Below are positions 1-5,215 of a stretch of DNA of 5,215 nt, piece after piece (the first letter of the stretch is position 1; the number at the start of each line of letters is the position of its first letter). A model generated the notes under the pieces. It saw only the letters and a program-made list of their open reading frames with translations, did no database searches and had not been told where the DNA came from. Source of the stretch: Nitrospirota bacterium (lineage in GTDB: Bacteria; Nitrospirota; RBG-16-64-22; JACRHK01); contig JACRHK010000273.1 in NCBI GenBank assembly GCA_016217625.1, positions 1 to 5,215 on the forward strand, written 5' to 3'. The position numbers were made by a program, and so were the translations under genes.

Positions 1-67
1 CCCCAAAACGCTCTTGCAGTTCGGAATAATGCGCTTTGATCAGTTCCAGCACATCATCACGTCGCAT
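1..67 (-). CDS. N-terminus of a probable nucleotidyltransferase-fold protein (MNT type), cut by window edge
   Basis: Only 22 codons are visible: a basic start (MRRDD), an amphipathic helix and a segment ending LQERFG. From memory this closely resembles the opening of small minimal nucleotidyltransferase proteins, where LRERFGV is followed by the SLxLFGSxARGE active-site motif. Many are paired with a HEPN protein as MntA/HepT antitoxin-toxin modules. The active site lies outside the window, so the family call is inference. Two in-frame ATGs occur (70 and 67); GGGAGGG at 79-73 sits 2 nt from the first and 5 nt from the second, so 67 is favoured. It has its own promoter, and the leader and gene start are about 48% GC against 65-70% nearby, which suggests an accessory gene next to the housekeeping operon. 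Confidence 0.55.
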   Translation of the reverse strand, partial: MRRDDVLELIKAHYSELQERFG

Positions 68-72
68 CATAG

Positions 73-79
73 CCCTCCC
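73..79 (-). promoter_or_regulatory. Ribosome binding site that decides between two ATG starts
   Basis: Transcript-sense GGGAGGG ends 2 nt before the ATG at 70 and 5 nt before the ATG at 67. The usual spacing of 5-9 nt favours the second ATG as the main start. Confidence 0.6.
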
Positions 80-93
80 AATAGCTTGCTCTC

Positions 94-122
94 ATTATCC
101 CAAATATCAAGTCATAGGGCAA
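94..122 (-). promoter_or_regulatory. Predicted sigma-70-type promoter for the left-end gene
   Basis: Reading the minus strand: TTGCCC (122-117, 4/6 to TTGACA), a 17-nt spacer, then GATAAT (99-94, 5/6 to TATAAT) preceded by TGG, which makes an extended -10. The expected start of transcription is near 87, leaving a leader of about 20 nt with GGGAGGG before the ATG. The region is the most AT-rich part of this gap. Predicted only, but spacing and -10 are good. Confidence 0.55.
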
Positions 123-163
123 GATCAAGCAGTCAGAAGCCGATGGGTTCATGCCTGCCTCTA

Positions 164-1126
164 TCATGATCCCCTTTCCCTTTTTCTCCATTCCACCGGC
201 GTAAAATTTCGAAGCTCCTCCAGCATGTCCTGGAACACTTCCGGCGGGGGGGAGGTGAATTCCAGGTACTCCACCGTGGCGGGATGCGTGAAGCCCAAGA
301 CGGCGGCGTGGAGCATGACCCGTTCGATCCGCTCCCCCCGGAGCTGCATCGCCCGCGTCCCCCCGTAAACGCGATCACCCAGCACAGGATGCCCGATGTG
401 AGCGAGATGCACCCTGACCTGGTGCGTCCGTCCGGTCTCCAGCCGGACCTCCAAGAGCATGGCGTCGCCGAACCGATCCAGGACCCGGTAGTGGGTCACG
501 GCCTCGCGCCCCTTGCGCGTCCGCACGCCCATTTTCTTACGATCCGTCACATGGCGGCCGATGGGGGTCCGGATCGTCCCCGCCGCGTCGCGGGCGTCGC
601 CCAGGGCCAGCGCAAGATACTTTCGGGTCACGGTATGGGCCTTGAACTGCCGGGCCAGCGCCTCATGCGCCTGCGGAGTCTTTGCGACGACAAGGACACC
701 CGAAGTCCCCTTGTCCAGGCGGTGGACGATCCCCGGCCGCTCCCCCCCCATCTCGCTGAAGACGGGGCAGTGATGCAGCAGGGCATGAACGAGCGTCCCT
801 TTCCAGTTGCCCGCCGCGGGGTGGACGACCATGCCGGCCGGCTTGTCCACGACGATGAGATGATCGTCTTCGTAAAGGATGGAGAGGGGAATCGCCTCGG
901 GCTCCAGCTTGAGAGGTTGTGGCTCGGGGATCTCCACGACGACGATTTCGCCGGCACGGAGGAGATAGCCTGCTTTCACGGCCCGTCCATCGACCGTGAC
1001 CCGCCCCTCGTGGATGAGGCGCTGGATCTGCGCGCGGGAGAGGCCGTGACCGCGCTCCACCAGCGTCAGGTCGAGCCGGCGGGGAGGTGTCCCACGGTGG
1101 ACGACATACTGACGGACAACGGCCAT
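164..1126 (-). CDS. rluD: RluA/RluD-family 23S rRNA pseudouridine synthase with S4 domain
   Basis: Converts uridine to pseudouridine in RNA; E. coli RluD acts on helix 69 of 23S rRNA, while the exact target here cannot be read from sequence. It has 320 residues, normal for the group. Domains: S4 RNA-binding domain at about 17-65 (RRLDLTLVERGHGLSRAQIQ, then GRVTVDGRAVKAGYLLRAGE); the catalytic domain begins at LYEDDHLIVVDKPAGMVVHPA (84-104). The family motif GIVHRLDKGTSG (132-143) carries catalytic D138; RKYLAL (168-173) and GRTHQVRVHLAHIGHPVLGD (232-251) follow. The ATG at 1126 puts a normal short tail before the S4 domain, but it has only a weak Shine-Dalgarno sequence (GGTG close to the start). 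It is downstream of lgt by 73 nt in the same direction. B. subtilis ylyB, an RluD-like gene, also neighbours lspA. Assignment to RluD rather than RluC/RluA rests on the S4 domain and context. Confidence 0.93.
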   Translation of the reverse strand: MAVVRQYVVHRGTPPRRLDLTLVERGHGLSRAQIQRLIHEGRVTVDGRAVKAGYLLRAGEIVVVEIPEPQPLKLEPEAIPLSILYEDDHLIVVDKPAGMVVHPAAGNWKGTLVHALLHHCPVFSEMGGERPGIVHRLDKGTSGVLVVAKTPQAHEALARQFKAHTVTRKYLALALGDARDAAGTIRTPIGRHVTDRKKMGVRTRKGREAVTHYRVLDRFGDAMLLEVRLETGRTHQVRVHLAHIGHPVLGDRVYGGTRAMQLRGERIERVMLHAAVLGFTHPATVEYLEFTSPPPEVFQDMLEELRNFTPVEWRKRERGS

Positions 1127-1157
1127 CGCACCAGGAATGATCAGGAGACTCTTGACC

Positions 1158-1177
1158 CCGCAGGCTAAAGCCTGCGG
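1158..1177. repeat. Near-perfect palindrome (REP-like) between lgt and the rluD-like gene
   Basis: The arms CCGCAGGCT (1158-1166) and AGCCTGCGG (1169-1177) are perfect inverse complements separated by AA. In RNA this gives a stem of about 8 bp with a TAAA-type tetraloop. There is no T-run on either side, so it is not a standard intrinsic terminator. From memory, palindromes of this sequence (GCAGGCT/AGCCTGC flanked by GTAG) recur between genes in many environmental genomes, like REP elements; this was not searched. It could act as an mRNA stability or attenuation hairpin within the operon. Confidence 0.7.
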
Positions 1178-1187
1178 CTACTTGTTC

Positions 1188-1216
1188 CTGCCTACTCCTT
1201 TACTGCTTGCTGCCTA
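1188..1216. repeat. Degenerate heptamer tandem array at the lgt 3' end
   Basis: On the plus strand four units run head to tail: CTGCCTA (1188-1194), CTCCTTTA (1195-1202, 8 nt), CTGCTTG (1203-1209), CTGCCTA (1210-1216). In the transcript they read TAGGCAG-like. The array provides the final lgt codons (about IGSKQ) and its TAA stop (1202-1200). It is short and degenerate, but the first and last units are identical and the register holds apart from one inserted base. Confidence 0.6.
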
Positions 1217-1976
1217 TTTCTTTCCCTCTGAGGCGCAGGAGCGCGACGGCTGCGCCCACGACGAGGAGCAGGCTGATGATCTGTGACATCGTCAGCGGCA
1301 GACCGGCTATGATCCCCCGGTCTTCATCTCCCCGGACGAACTCCACGCTGAAGCGCAGGATCCCGTAGGCCAGCAGATAGGCTGCAAAAACCTGCCCGTG
1401 CGCGGTCTTCTTGTTCCGATAGAATAACAGCCCGGCAAAGATCAGCAGCTCCCCGGCCGACTCATAGATCTGCGTGGGGTGGATCGGCACGCCCAGGGGA
1501 GCTAGGGAGTGCGGATCCGAGAAGACCACGCCCCAGGGAAGGTCCGTCTCGATCCCGTAGCAGCAGCCGGCCGAGAAGCAGCCGAGCCGGCCGATGCCGT
1601 GGGCCAGGGCGATGGAGGGGGCCAGCAAGTCGGCGACCTGCCAGACGTGGAGCCCCTTTCGGCGCACATACCAGATCCCCACGGGCACAGCCAACAGCAG
1701 CCCGCCGTAGAAGACCAGCCCGCCTTCCCAGACCTTCAGGATGTCCAGCGGCCGCCCTGCGAACCACGACCAGTTCACCACGACGTACAGGAGACGGGAG
1801 CCGACGAGGGCCGCCAACAGGATGTAGAAGGCCAGGTCCACGATCCGGTCGGAGACGATCCCTTCGCGCCGGGCCTGGCGCGCGGCCACCCAGAGGCCCG
1901 TGACGAACCCGCTGGCGAGCAGGACGCCGTAAGTGTGGATCGTCACCGGCCCCCATTGGAATAAGATGGGATACAT
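1200..1976 (-). CDS. lgt: Prolipoprotein diacylglyceryl transferase
   Basis: Inner-membrane enzyme that transfers diacylglycerol from phosphatidylglycerol to the lipobox cysteine, the first step of lipoprotein maturation and directly upstream of the LspA reaction. It has 258 residues, a typical length. Visible: MYPILFQWGP start with periplasmic-side TYG (15-17), about seven hydrophobic segments, WEGGLVFYGG (83-92), the Lgt signature GRLGCFSAGCCYG (129-141; R130 corresponds to E. coli R143), HPTQIYES (166-173) and FVRGDEDRG (213-221; R215 is in the position of E. coli R239). Tyr90 stands where E. coli has His103, a substitution I believe occurs in other phyla. The ATG at 1976 is preferred because Lgt proteins usually begin MxPxxF. 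A GTG at 2000 in the same frame would add eight residues (MKREARGV) that derive from repeat DNA. The last codons (IGSKQ) and stop are also repeat-derived. Confidence 0.97.
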   Translation of the reverse strand: MYPILFQWGPVTIHTYGVLLASGFVTGLWVAARQARREGIVSDRIVDLAFYILLAALVGSRLLYVVVNWSWFAGRPLDILKVWEGGLVFYGGLLLAVPVGIWYVRRKGLHVWQVADLLAPSIALAHGIGRLGCFSAGCCYGIETDLPWGVVFSDPHSLAPLGVPIHPTQIYESAGELLIFAGLLFYRNKKTAHGQVFAAYLLAYGILRFSVEFVRGDEDRGIIAGLPLTMSQIISLLLVVGAAVALLRLRGKEIGSKQ

Positions 1977-1977
1977 T

Positions 1978-2012
1978 ACGCCTCGCGCCTCACGTTTCAC
2001 GCCTCACGTCGT
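1978..2012. repeat. Degenerate heptamer tandem array upstream of lgt (ACGCCTC units)
   Basis: Five 7-nt units in unbroken register on the plus strand: ACGCCTC (1978-1984), GCGCCTC (1985-1991), ACGTTTC (1992-1998), ACGCCTC (1999-2005), ACGTCGT (2006-2012). In the lgt transcript they read GAGGCGT-like. The copies nearest the ATG at 1976 supply the only GAGG Shine-Dalgarno candidates, at spacings of 4 and 11 nt. An in-frame GTG at 2000 also arises from the array. Confidence 0.75.
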
Positions 2013-2017
2013 ACCAA

Positions 2018-2053
2018 CTCCTGACTTCTGACTTCAGACTCCTGACTTTCTGA
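2018..2053. repeat. Degenerate heptamer tandem array at the lspA 3' end (CTTCTGA units)
   Basis: Five units on the plus strand: CTCCTGA (2018-2024), CTTCTGA (2025-2031), CTTCAGA (2032-2038), CTCCTGA (2039-2045), CTTTCTGA (2046-2053, 8 nt). In the transcript they read TCAGAAG or TCAGGAG. The array encodes the last lspA residues (RKSGV) and its TGA stop (2036-2034) and continues 16 nt beyond it. Five bases separate it from the second array towards lgt. Confidence 0.8.
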
Positions 2054-2504
2054 AGAGCAGTTCCCAAAGTAAGATTCCCACTCCCACTACAATCGCGCGG
2101 TCGGCCACGTTGAAGGCCGGCCAGTGGAGGGCGCCCCAGTAGAAGTCCAAAAAATCCACCACGGCCCCGTACCGGACCCGGTCCACCAGGTTCCCCAGGG
2201 CCCCGCCCAAAACGAGGGCCAGGGACAGACGGCTCCACCCTTCGCGGACCTTCACCAGGAACCACCCGAGGACGGCCACGGCCAAGAGCGTGTAGCCGAC
2301 GAAGAAGGCCGCGCGATACCCCTCGTCCATCCCGGCCAGGAGGCTGAAGGCGGCTCCGGGATTGCGCACATGGACGAGCTGAAAAAATCCCGGGATGACC
2401 TCGCGCTGCGCGCCGAGCGGCAGGACCTGCCCGATCACCCACTTCGCCGCCTGATCCAGGGCAAGGACTCCCCCGCTCACGCCGAGGACCCGGCGGCTGT
2501 TCAA
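2034..2504 (-). CDS. lspA: Lipoprotein signal peptidase (signal peptidase II)
   Basis: Inner-membrane aspartyl protease (family A8) that cleaves the signal peptide of diacylglyceryl-prolipoproteins just before the lipidated cysteine. With the start chosen here it has 156 residues, normal for the family. Visible: an N-terminal membrane segment with LALDQAAKW (14-22), NPGAAF (48-53), two hydrophobic segments (about 64-85 and 93-105), GNLVDR (104-109), VVDF with catalytic D117, FNVAD with catalytic D135, and a last membrane helix to about 150. TTG at 2504 is preferred over the in-frame TTG at 2534. It gives a normal MNSRR N-terminus, overlaps the ileS stop as TTGA, and has AGGGGG at 2517-2512 with 7-nt spacing. 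The upstream TTG would add ten unhelpful residues inside ileS. The last residues (RKSGV) and the stop are encoded by a heptamer repeat array. Confidence 0.97.
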   Translation of the reverse strand: MNSRRVLGVSGGVLALDQAAKWVIGQVLPLGAQREVIPGFFQLVHVRNPGAAFSLLAGMDEGYRAAFFVGYTLLAVAVLGWFLVKVREGWSRLSLALVLGGALGNLVDRVRYGAVVDFLDFYWGALHWPAFNVADRAIVVGVGILLWELLFRKSGV

Positions 2505-5215
2505 GATGCGACCCCCTGGACGATGGGGAGGCAACGATCACAAAGGGTGGGATGTTGCACGTCCGTTCCCACGCTGCGCGACCGGTTCCAGCACCGGGCG
2601 CATTGGGCGCCGGGCGCCGGCGCCACTTCCACCGCGAGCCCCTCAACGACCTCGCTCCGGAAGGCCCCTTCCGTCGCCTCGTCGAACGGCGCGAGGACAG
2701 CGGTGGAGACGATGCAGATCATCGGCAGGTCTCGGAGATACTCCTCCAGGAATCCCCGCGCGTCCGGCCCCGCATAGACCCGGACCTCGGCCTCCTGTGA
2801 CGCGCCGATCCGCTTCGCCATCCGGGCCCGCTCCAGGGCCTTGGCGATCTCCCCCCGGAGGAGGAGGAGCCGCTCCCACCGTTGCTCCAACTCCGGATCG
2901 AGCCACGCCTCCTCCACCTCTGGGAAGCAGGCGAGGTGAATGCTTCCCCCGGCTTCGCGGGGCCGCACCCCTGGAGGCAGGGCGCGCCAGACCTCCTCGG
3001 CCGTGAAGGCGAGGATGGGCGCCATCAGCCGGACAAGCGCATCAAGGATCGCGGAAAGCGTCTGCTGGGCGGCCCGCCGCGCCGGAGAGTCTTTACCGAA
3101 GGTGTAGAGGCGGTCCTTGAGGACATCCAGGTAGAAGGCCGACAGCTCCACGATGCAGAACTGGTGGATCGCGTGGAACGCCAGATGGAACTCGTAGTCG
3201 GCATAGGCCCTCCGCACCCGTTGGATGAGGCGCTGGAGATGAAGGAGCGCCCACCGGTCGATCTCCCACAGGTCCTCCCGCCCGACTCGGTGGCGTTCCC
3301 GGTCGAAGTCGGCGAGGTTCCCCAGGAGGTAGCGGCAGGTGTTCCGGATCCGGCGGTACGCCTCGACGAGCTGCGTGAGAATCGCCTCGGAGATCCGGAC
3401 GTCCTCGCGGTAGTTCTCCGCCGCCACCCAGAGGCGCAGGATCTCGGCGCCGTGGCGGGCGATGACCTCCTGGGGGGCGACGACGTTCCCCGCCGACTTG
3501 GACATCTTCTTCCCCTGGCCGTCGACGACGAAGCCGTGGGTGAGAACGCTCGCGTACGGCGCGCGCCCCCGCGTGGCCACGGCCGTGAGGAGCGCGCTCT
3601 GGAACCAGCCCCGGTGCTGGTCGCTCCCTTCGAGGTACAGGTCCGCCGGCCAGCGGAGCTCTTCCCTCCGCTCGAGGACGGCCGCGTGGCTCACGCCCGA
3701 ATCGAACCAGACGTCGAGGATGTCCTGCTCCTTCTCGAACTGCGTTCCCCCGCAGCGGGGACAGGCCGTCCCGGCGGGAAGGAGGTCCGCCACCGAGCGG
3801 TCGAACCAGATATCCGCCCCGCCCTGCTCTATCCGATCCGCCACCTGATCCACGAGACGTGAATCGAGGAGCGGCTCCCGGCAGGACGCGCAGAGGAAGA
3901 CGGGGATGGGAACGCCCCAGGCCCGCTGGCGCGAGATGCACCAGTCGGGGCGGTGCTCCATCATCCCCAGGATGCGCTCCTTCCCCCAGGGGGGGATCCA
4001 CTGGACCTCGTGGATGCCGGCGATGGCCCGCTCCTGGAGCCGGTTGGCCGCCATGGCAATGAACCACTGCTCCGTGGCCCGAAAGAGGATCGGCCGCTTG
4101 CACCGCCAGCAGTGGGGATAGGCATGGGTAAGTCTCTCTTCATAGATTAGGAGCCCTTTTTCGCGCAATAGATTCGTGATCAGAGGATTGGCTTCGAATA
4201 CCGTTTTGCCTACCCAATCCTGCACACCAACCTCATCAGTAAATCGGCCTTTTTTGTCCACAGGCGCTATAACTTTAAGTCCGAACCGTGGATATCGCAA
4301 GGATAGTTCATAGTCTTCCTGACCATGACCCGGTGCAATGTGGACGCAACCTGTGCCTTGATCCATGGTCACGAAGGGGGCAGTAACAATGAACTTTGTC
4401 TGTGGAGGAGAGACAATAGGGAGCTCATAACAAATGAACATTCCATTAAGCTCGTCACCACGATACGGTCCCTCTACAACCTGGTAGGTCTCAATCCCAA
4501 ACCTTTCCATGCATGATCGCAGCATCTTCTCAGCCAAGATCCAAGTTTCATCCCTCCCGTTCCACTTCACCTTTACAAGGATATACGGTTCGTCGGGATG
4601 AACCGCCACCGCTTGGTTGGCCGGCAGCGTCCAGGGGGTCGTCGTCCAGATCAGGATGTGCAGATCAGGTTTGTAGGTGAGATGTTTTTTTCCACCAAAG
4701 ATTATTATTTTGAATTTCACAAAAATGGACGGTGAGGTGTGCTCCCCATACTCCACCTCCGCCTCGGCCAGGGCCGTCTCGCAGGTGGGGCACCAGTGCA
4801 CCGGCTTCTTCCCTTTGTAGACGCTTCCCGCGGCCACGAGCTTCCCGAACTCCCGGATGATGGTGGCCTCGTAGTCGTAGCTCATGGTGAGGTAGGGCCG
4901 CTCCCAATCGCCCATCACCCCCAGCCGCTTGAACTCCTCCCGCTGGATTTCCACGAACTTCGCGGCGTAGGACCGGCAGCGGCGGCGGATCTCGTCTTTC
5001 GCGATCGCCCCCCGCTGCTTCCCCAGCTCCTTCTCCACCTGATGCTCGATGGGCAGGCCGTGGCAGTCCCACCCGGGGACGTAGGGGGTCCGGTGTCCCT
5101 CCATCGCCTTGGAGCGGACGACGAAGTCTTTCAGGATCTTGTTCAGGGCATGGCCGATGTGGATATGGCCGTTGGCGTAGGGGGGGCCGTCATGCAGGAC
5201 GAAGGCCGGCCGGCC
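2501..5215 (-). CDS. ileS: Isoleucyl-tRNA synthetase (IleRS), 5' end cut by window edge
   Basis: Cytosolic class I aminoacyl-tRNA synthetase that charges tRNA-Ile and hydrolyses mischarged Val-tRNA-Ile. The frame is open to the last base; 904 residues are visible and by family length about 40-50 N-terminal residues are missing. Counting from the window edge: PPYANG then HIGH (residues 19-22) of the Rossmann fold; CPTC and the TSPSI motif before the CP1 editing domain; threonine-rich [11 protein letters not shown] (190-200); [16 protein letters not shown] with H292 and D301, nine apart like E. coli H333/D342; a YPHCWRC return to the core; [21 protein letters not shown] (570-574); an anticodon-binding helical domain; and a C-terminal zinc ribbon, C872/C875 and C892/C895. 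This is the ordinary bacterial IleRS1 architecture. The stop overlaps the lspA start. Oddity: the editing-domain stretch (about 4120-4735) is far less GC-rich than the rest although the frame is intact. Identity is certain from motifs. Confidence 0.98.
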   Translation of the reverse strand, partial: GRPAFVLHDGPPYANGHIHIGHALNKILKDFVVRSKAMEGHRTPYVPGWDCHGLPIEHQVEKELGKQRGAIAKDEIRRRCRSYAAKFVEIQREEFKRLGVMGDWERPYLTMSYDYEATIIREFGKLVAAGSVYKGKKPVHWCPTCETALAEAEVEYGEHTSPSIFVKFKIIIFGGKKHLTYKPDLHILIWTTTPWTLPANQAVAVHPDEPYILVKVKWNGRDETWILAEKMLRSCMERFGIETYQVVEGPYRGDELNGMFICYELPIVSPPQTKFIVTAPFVTMDQGTGCVHIAPGHGQEDYELSLRYPRFGLKVIAPVDKKGRFTDEVGVQDWVGKTVFEANPLITNLLREKGLLIYEERLTHAYPHCWRCKRPILFRATEQWFIAMAANRLQERAIAGIHEVQWIPPWGKERILGMMEHRPDWCISRQRAWGVPIPVFLCASCREPLLDSRLVDQVADRIEQGGADIWFDRSVADLLPAGTACPRCGGTQFEKEQDILDVWFDSGVSHAAVLERREELRWPADLYLEGSDQHRGWFQSALLTAVATRGRAPYASVLTHGFVVDGQGKKMSKSAGNVVAPQEVIARHGAEILRLWVAAENYREDVRISEAILTQLVEAYRRIRNTCRYLLGNLADFDRERHRVGREDLWEIDRWALLHLQRLIQRVRRAYADYEFHLAFHAIHQFCIVELSAFYLDVLKDRLYTFGKDSPARRAAQQTLSAILDALVRLMAPILAFTAEEVWRALPPGVRPREAGGSIHLACFPEVEEAWLDPELEQRWERLLLLRGEIAKALERARMAKRIGASQEAEVRVYAGPDARGFLEEYLRDLPMICIVSTAVLAPFDEATEGAFRSEVVEGLAVEVAPAPGAQCARCWNRSRSVGTDVQHPTLCDRCLPIVQGVAS
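2512..2517 (-). promoter_or_regulatory. Ribosome binding site of lspA
   Basis: Transcript-sense AGGGGG lies inside the last codons of ileS, 7 nt before the TTG at 2504. It supports the TTG start and translational coupling to ileS through the TTGA stop/start overlap. No other start near the ileS stop has as good a site. Confidence 0.65.
4120..4735. other. Low-GC tract within ileS coinciding with the editing domain
   Basis: Counted by 60-base lines, 4141-4740 has 289 G+C in 600 (48%), against 70% in 4021-4080 and 72% in 4741-4800. The lowest line (4681-4740) is 32%. The drop is mostly synonymous: AAA, ATA, ATT, GTT, GTA, CCT, GGT and CTA codons replace the G/C-ending codons used elsewhere in the gene. 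The reading frame is continuous and the editing motifs are intact. Edges fall near conserved TSPSI (5' side of the gene) and HAYPHCWRC (3' side). A short GC-rich patch at about 4600-4660 encodes the conserved [10 protein letters not shown] segment. Confidence 0.8.

Noticed and set aside
71..163. Terminator after the rluD-like gene
   Set aside because: I found no stable inverted repeat followed by Ts in this gap on either strand.
284..1168. Long open frame on the plus strand (294 codons) opposite the pseudouridine synthase
   Set aside because: It lies over a gene with clear S4 and HRLDK motifs, has no recognisable domain, and is the usual high-GC antisense shadow.
1158..1177. Intrinsic terminator between lgt and the rluD-like gene
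   Set aside because: The hairpin is good but neither strand has a following T-run, and the next gene is in the same direction without an obvious promoter.
1978..2053. CRISPR-like or direct-repeat array
   Set aside because: The period is 7 nt with no unique spacers, so it is a short tandem repeat and not CRISPR.
1990..2646. Minus-strand open frame of 218 codons spanning the ileS-lspA-lgt junctions
   Set aside because: It is Gly/Arg/Pro-rich and out of frame with both IleRS zinc-ribbon and LspA catalytic motifs, which are intact in their own frames.
2882..3862. Long open frame on the plus strand (326 codons) opposite ileS
   Set aside because: Composition is Arg/Pro/Glu/Leu-rich antisense of codon-biased ileS, with no motif or ribosome site; treated as a shadow.
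4681..4720. Promoter or insertion site in the AT-rich stretch inside ileS
   Set aside because: The frame is unbroken and encodes a plausible editing-domain entry (VKF...IWTTTPW); no inverted repeats or target duplication are seen. Low GC is better explained as part of the larger tract.
2501..5215. Mupirocin-resistant IleRS2 type
   Set aside because: Canonical KMSKS and a C-terminal CxxC/CxxC zinc ribbon after a normal-length anticodon domain match ordinary bacterial IleRS1.

Overview
This is a window of roughly 65-70% GC bacterial chromosome in which every recognisable gene lies on the minus strand, so transcription runs from high to low coordinates. The long run is ileS (5' end cut off by the window edge), lspA, lgt and an RluA/RluD-family pseudouridine synthase. 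These are all housekeeping genes, ordered as in many Gram-negative and deep-branching phyla. ileS next to lspA, and lspA next to an RluD-like gene, are classic neighbourhoods. The high GC, the Lgt variant (GRLGCFSAGCCYG, with FYGG in place of FHGG) and the degenerate 7-nt intergenic repeats suggest an uncultured or environmental lineage of the Methylomirabilota/Nitrospirota/Deltaproteobacteria/Acidobacteria kind. That placement is inference only; nothing in the window fixes the phylum.

Layout, in transcription order: ileS 5215-2501 (904 codons visible, first ~40-50 residues missing); lspA 2504-2034 (TTG start overlapping the ileS stop as TTGA); a 57-nt gap made largely of two heptamer repeat arrays; lgt 1976-1200; a 73-nt gap holding a third heptamer array and a near-perfect palindrome; rluD-like gene 1126-164; a 96-nt AT-richer gap with a good sigma-70-type promoter; and the first 22 codons of a probable nucleotidyltransferase-fold protein (67-1, cut by the left edge).

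How the genes fit together: Lgt attaches diacylglycerol to the lipobox cysteine of prolipoproteins and LspA then removes the signal peptide, so the centre of the operon is the first two steps of lipoprotein maturation. IleRS and the pseudouridine synthase serve translation. The last gene appears to be a separate, probably accessory, transcription unit.

No new defence or mobile system is visible. The signals that ordinary annotation would miss are: (1) a sharply bounded ~600-bp block of ~48% GC inside ileS, otherwise ~70% GC, which coincides with the CP1 editing domain and looks like an intragenic recombination tract; and (2) a family of degenerate 7-nt tandem repeats at the operon's gene junctions, which supply the last codons and stop codons of both lspA and lgt and the ribosome-binding region of lgt.
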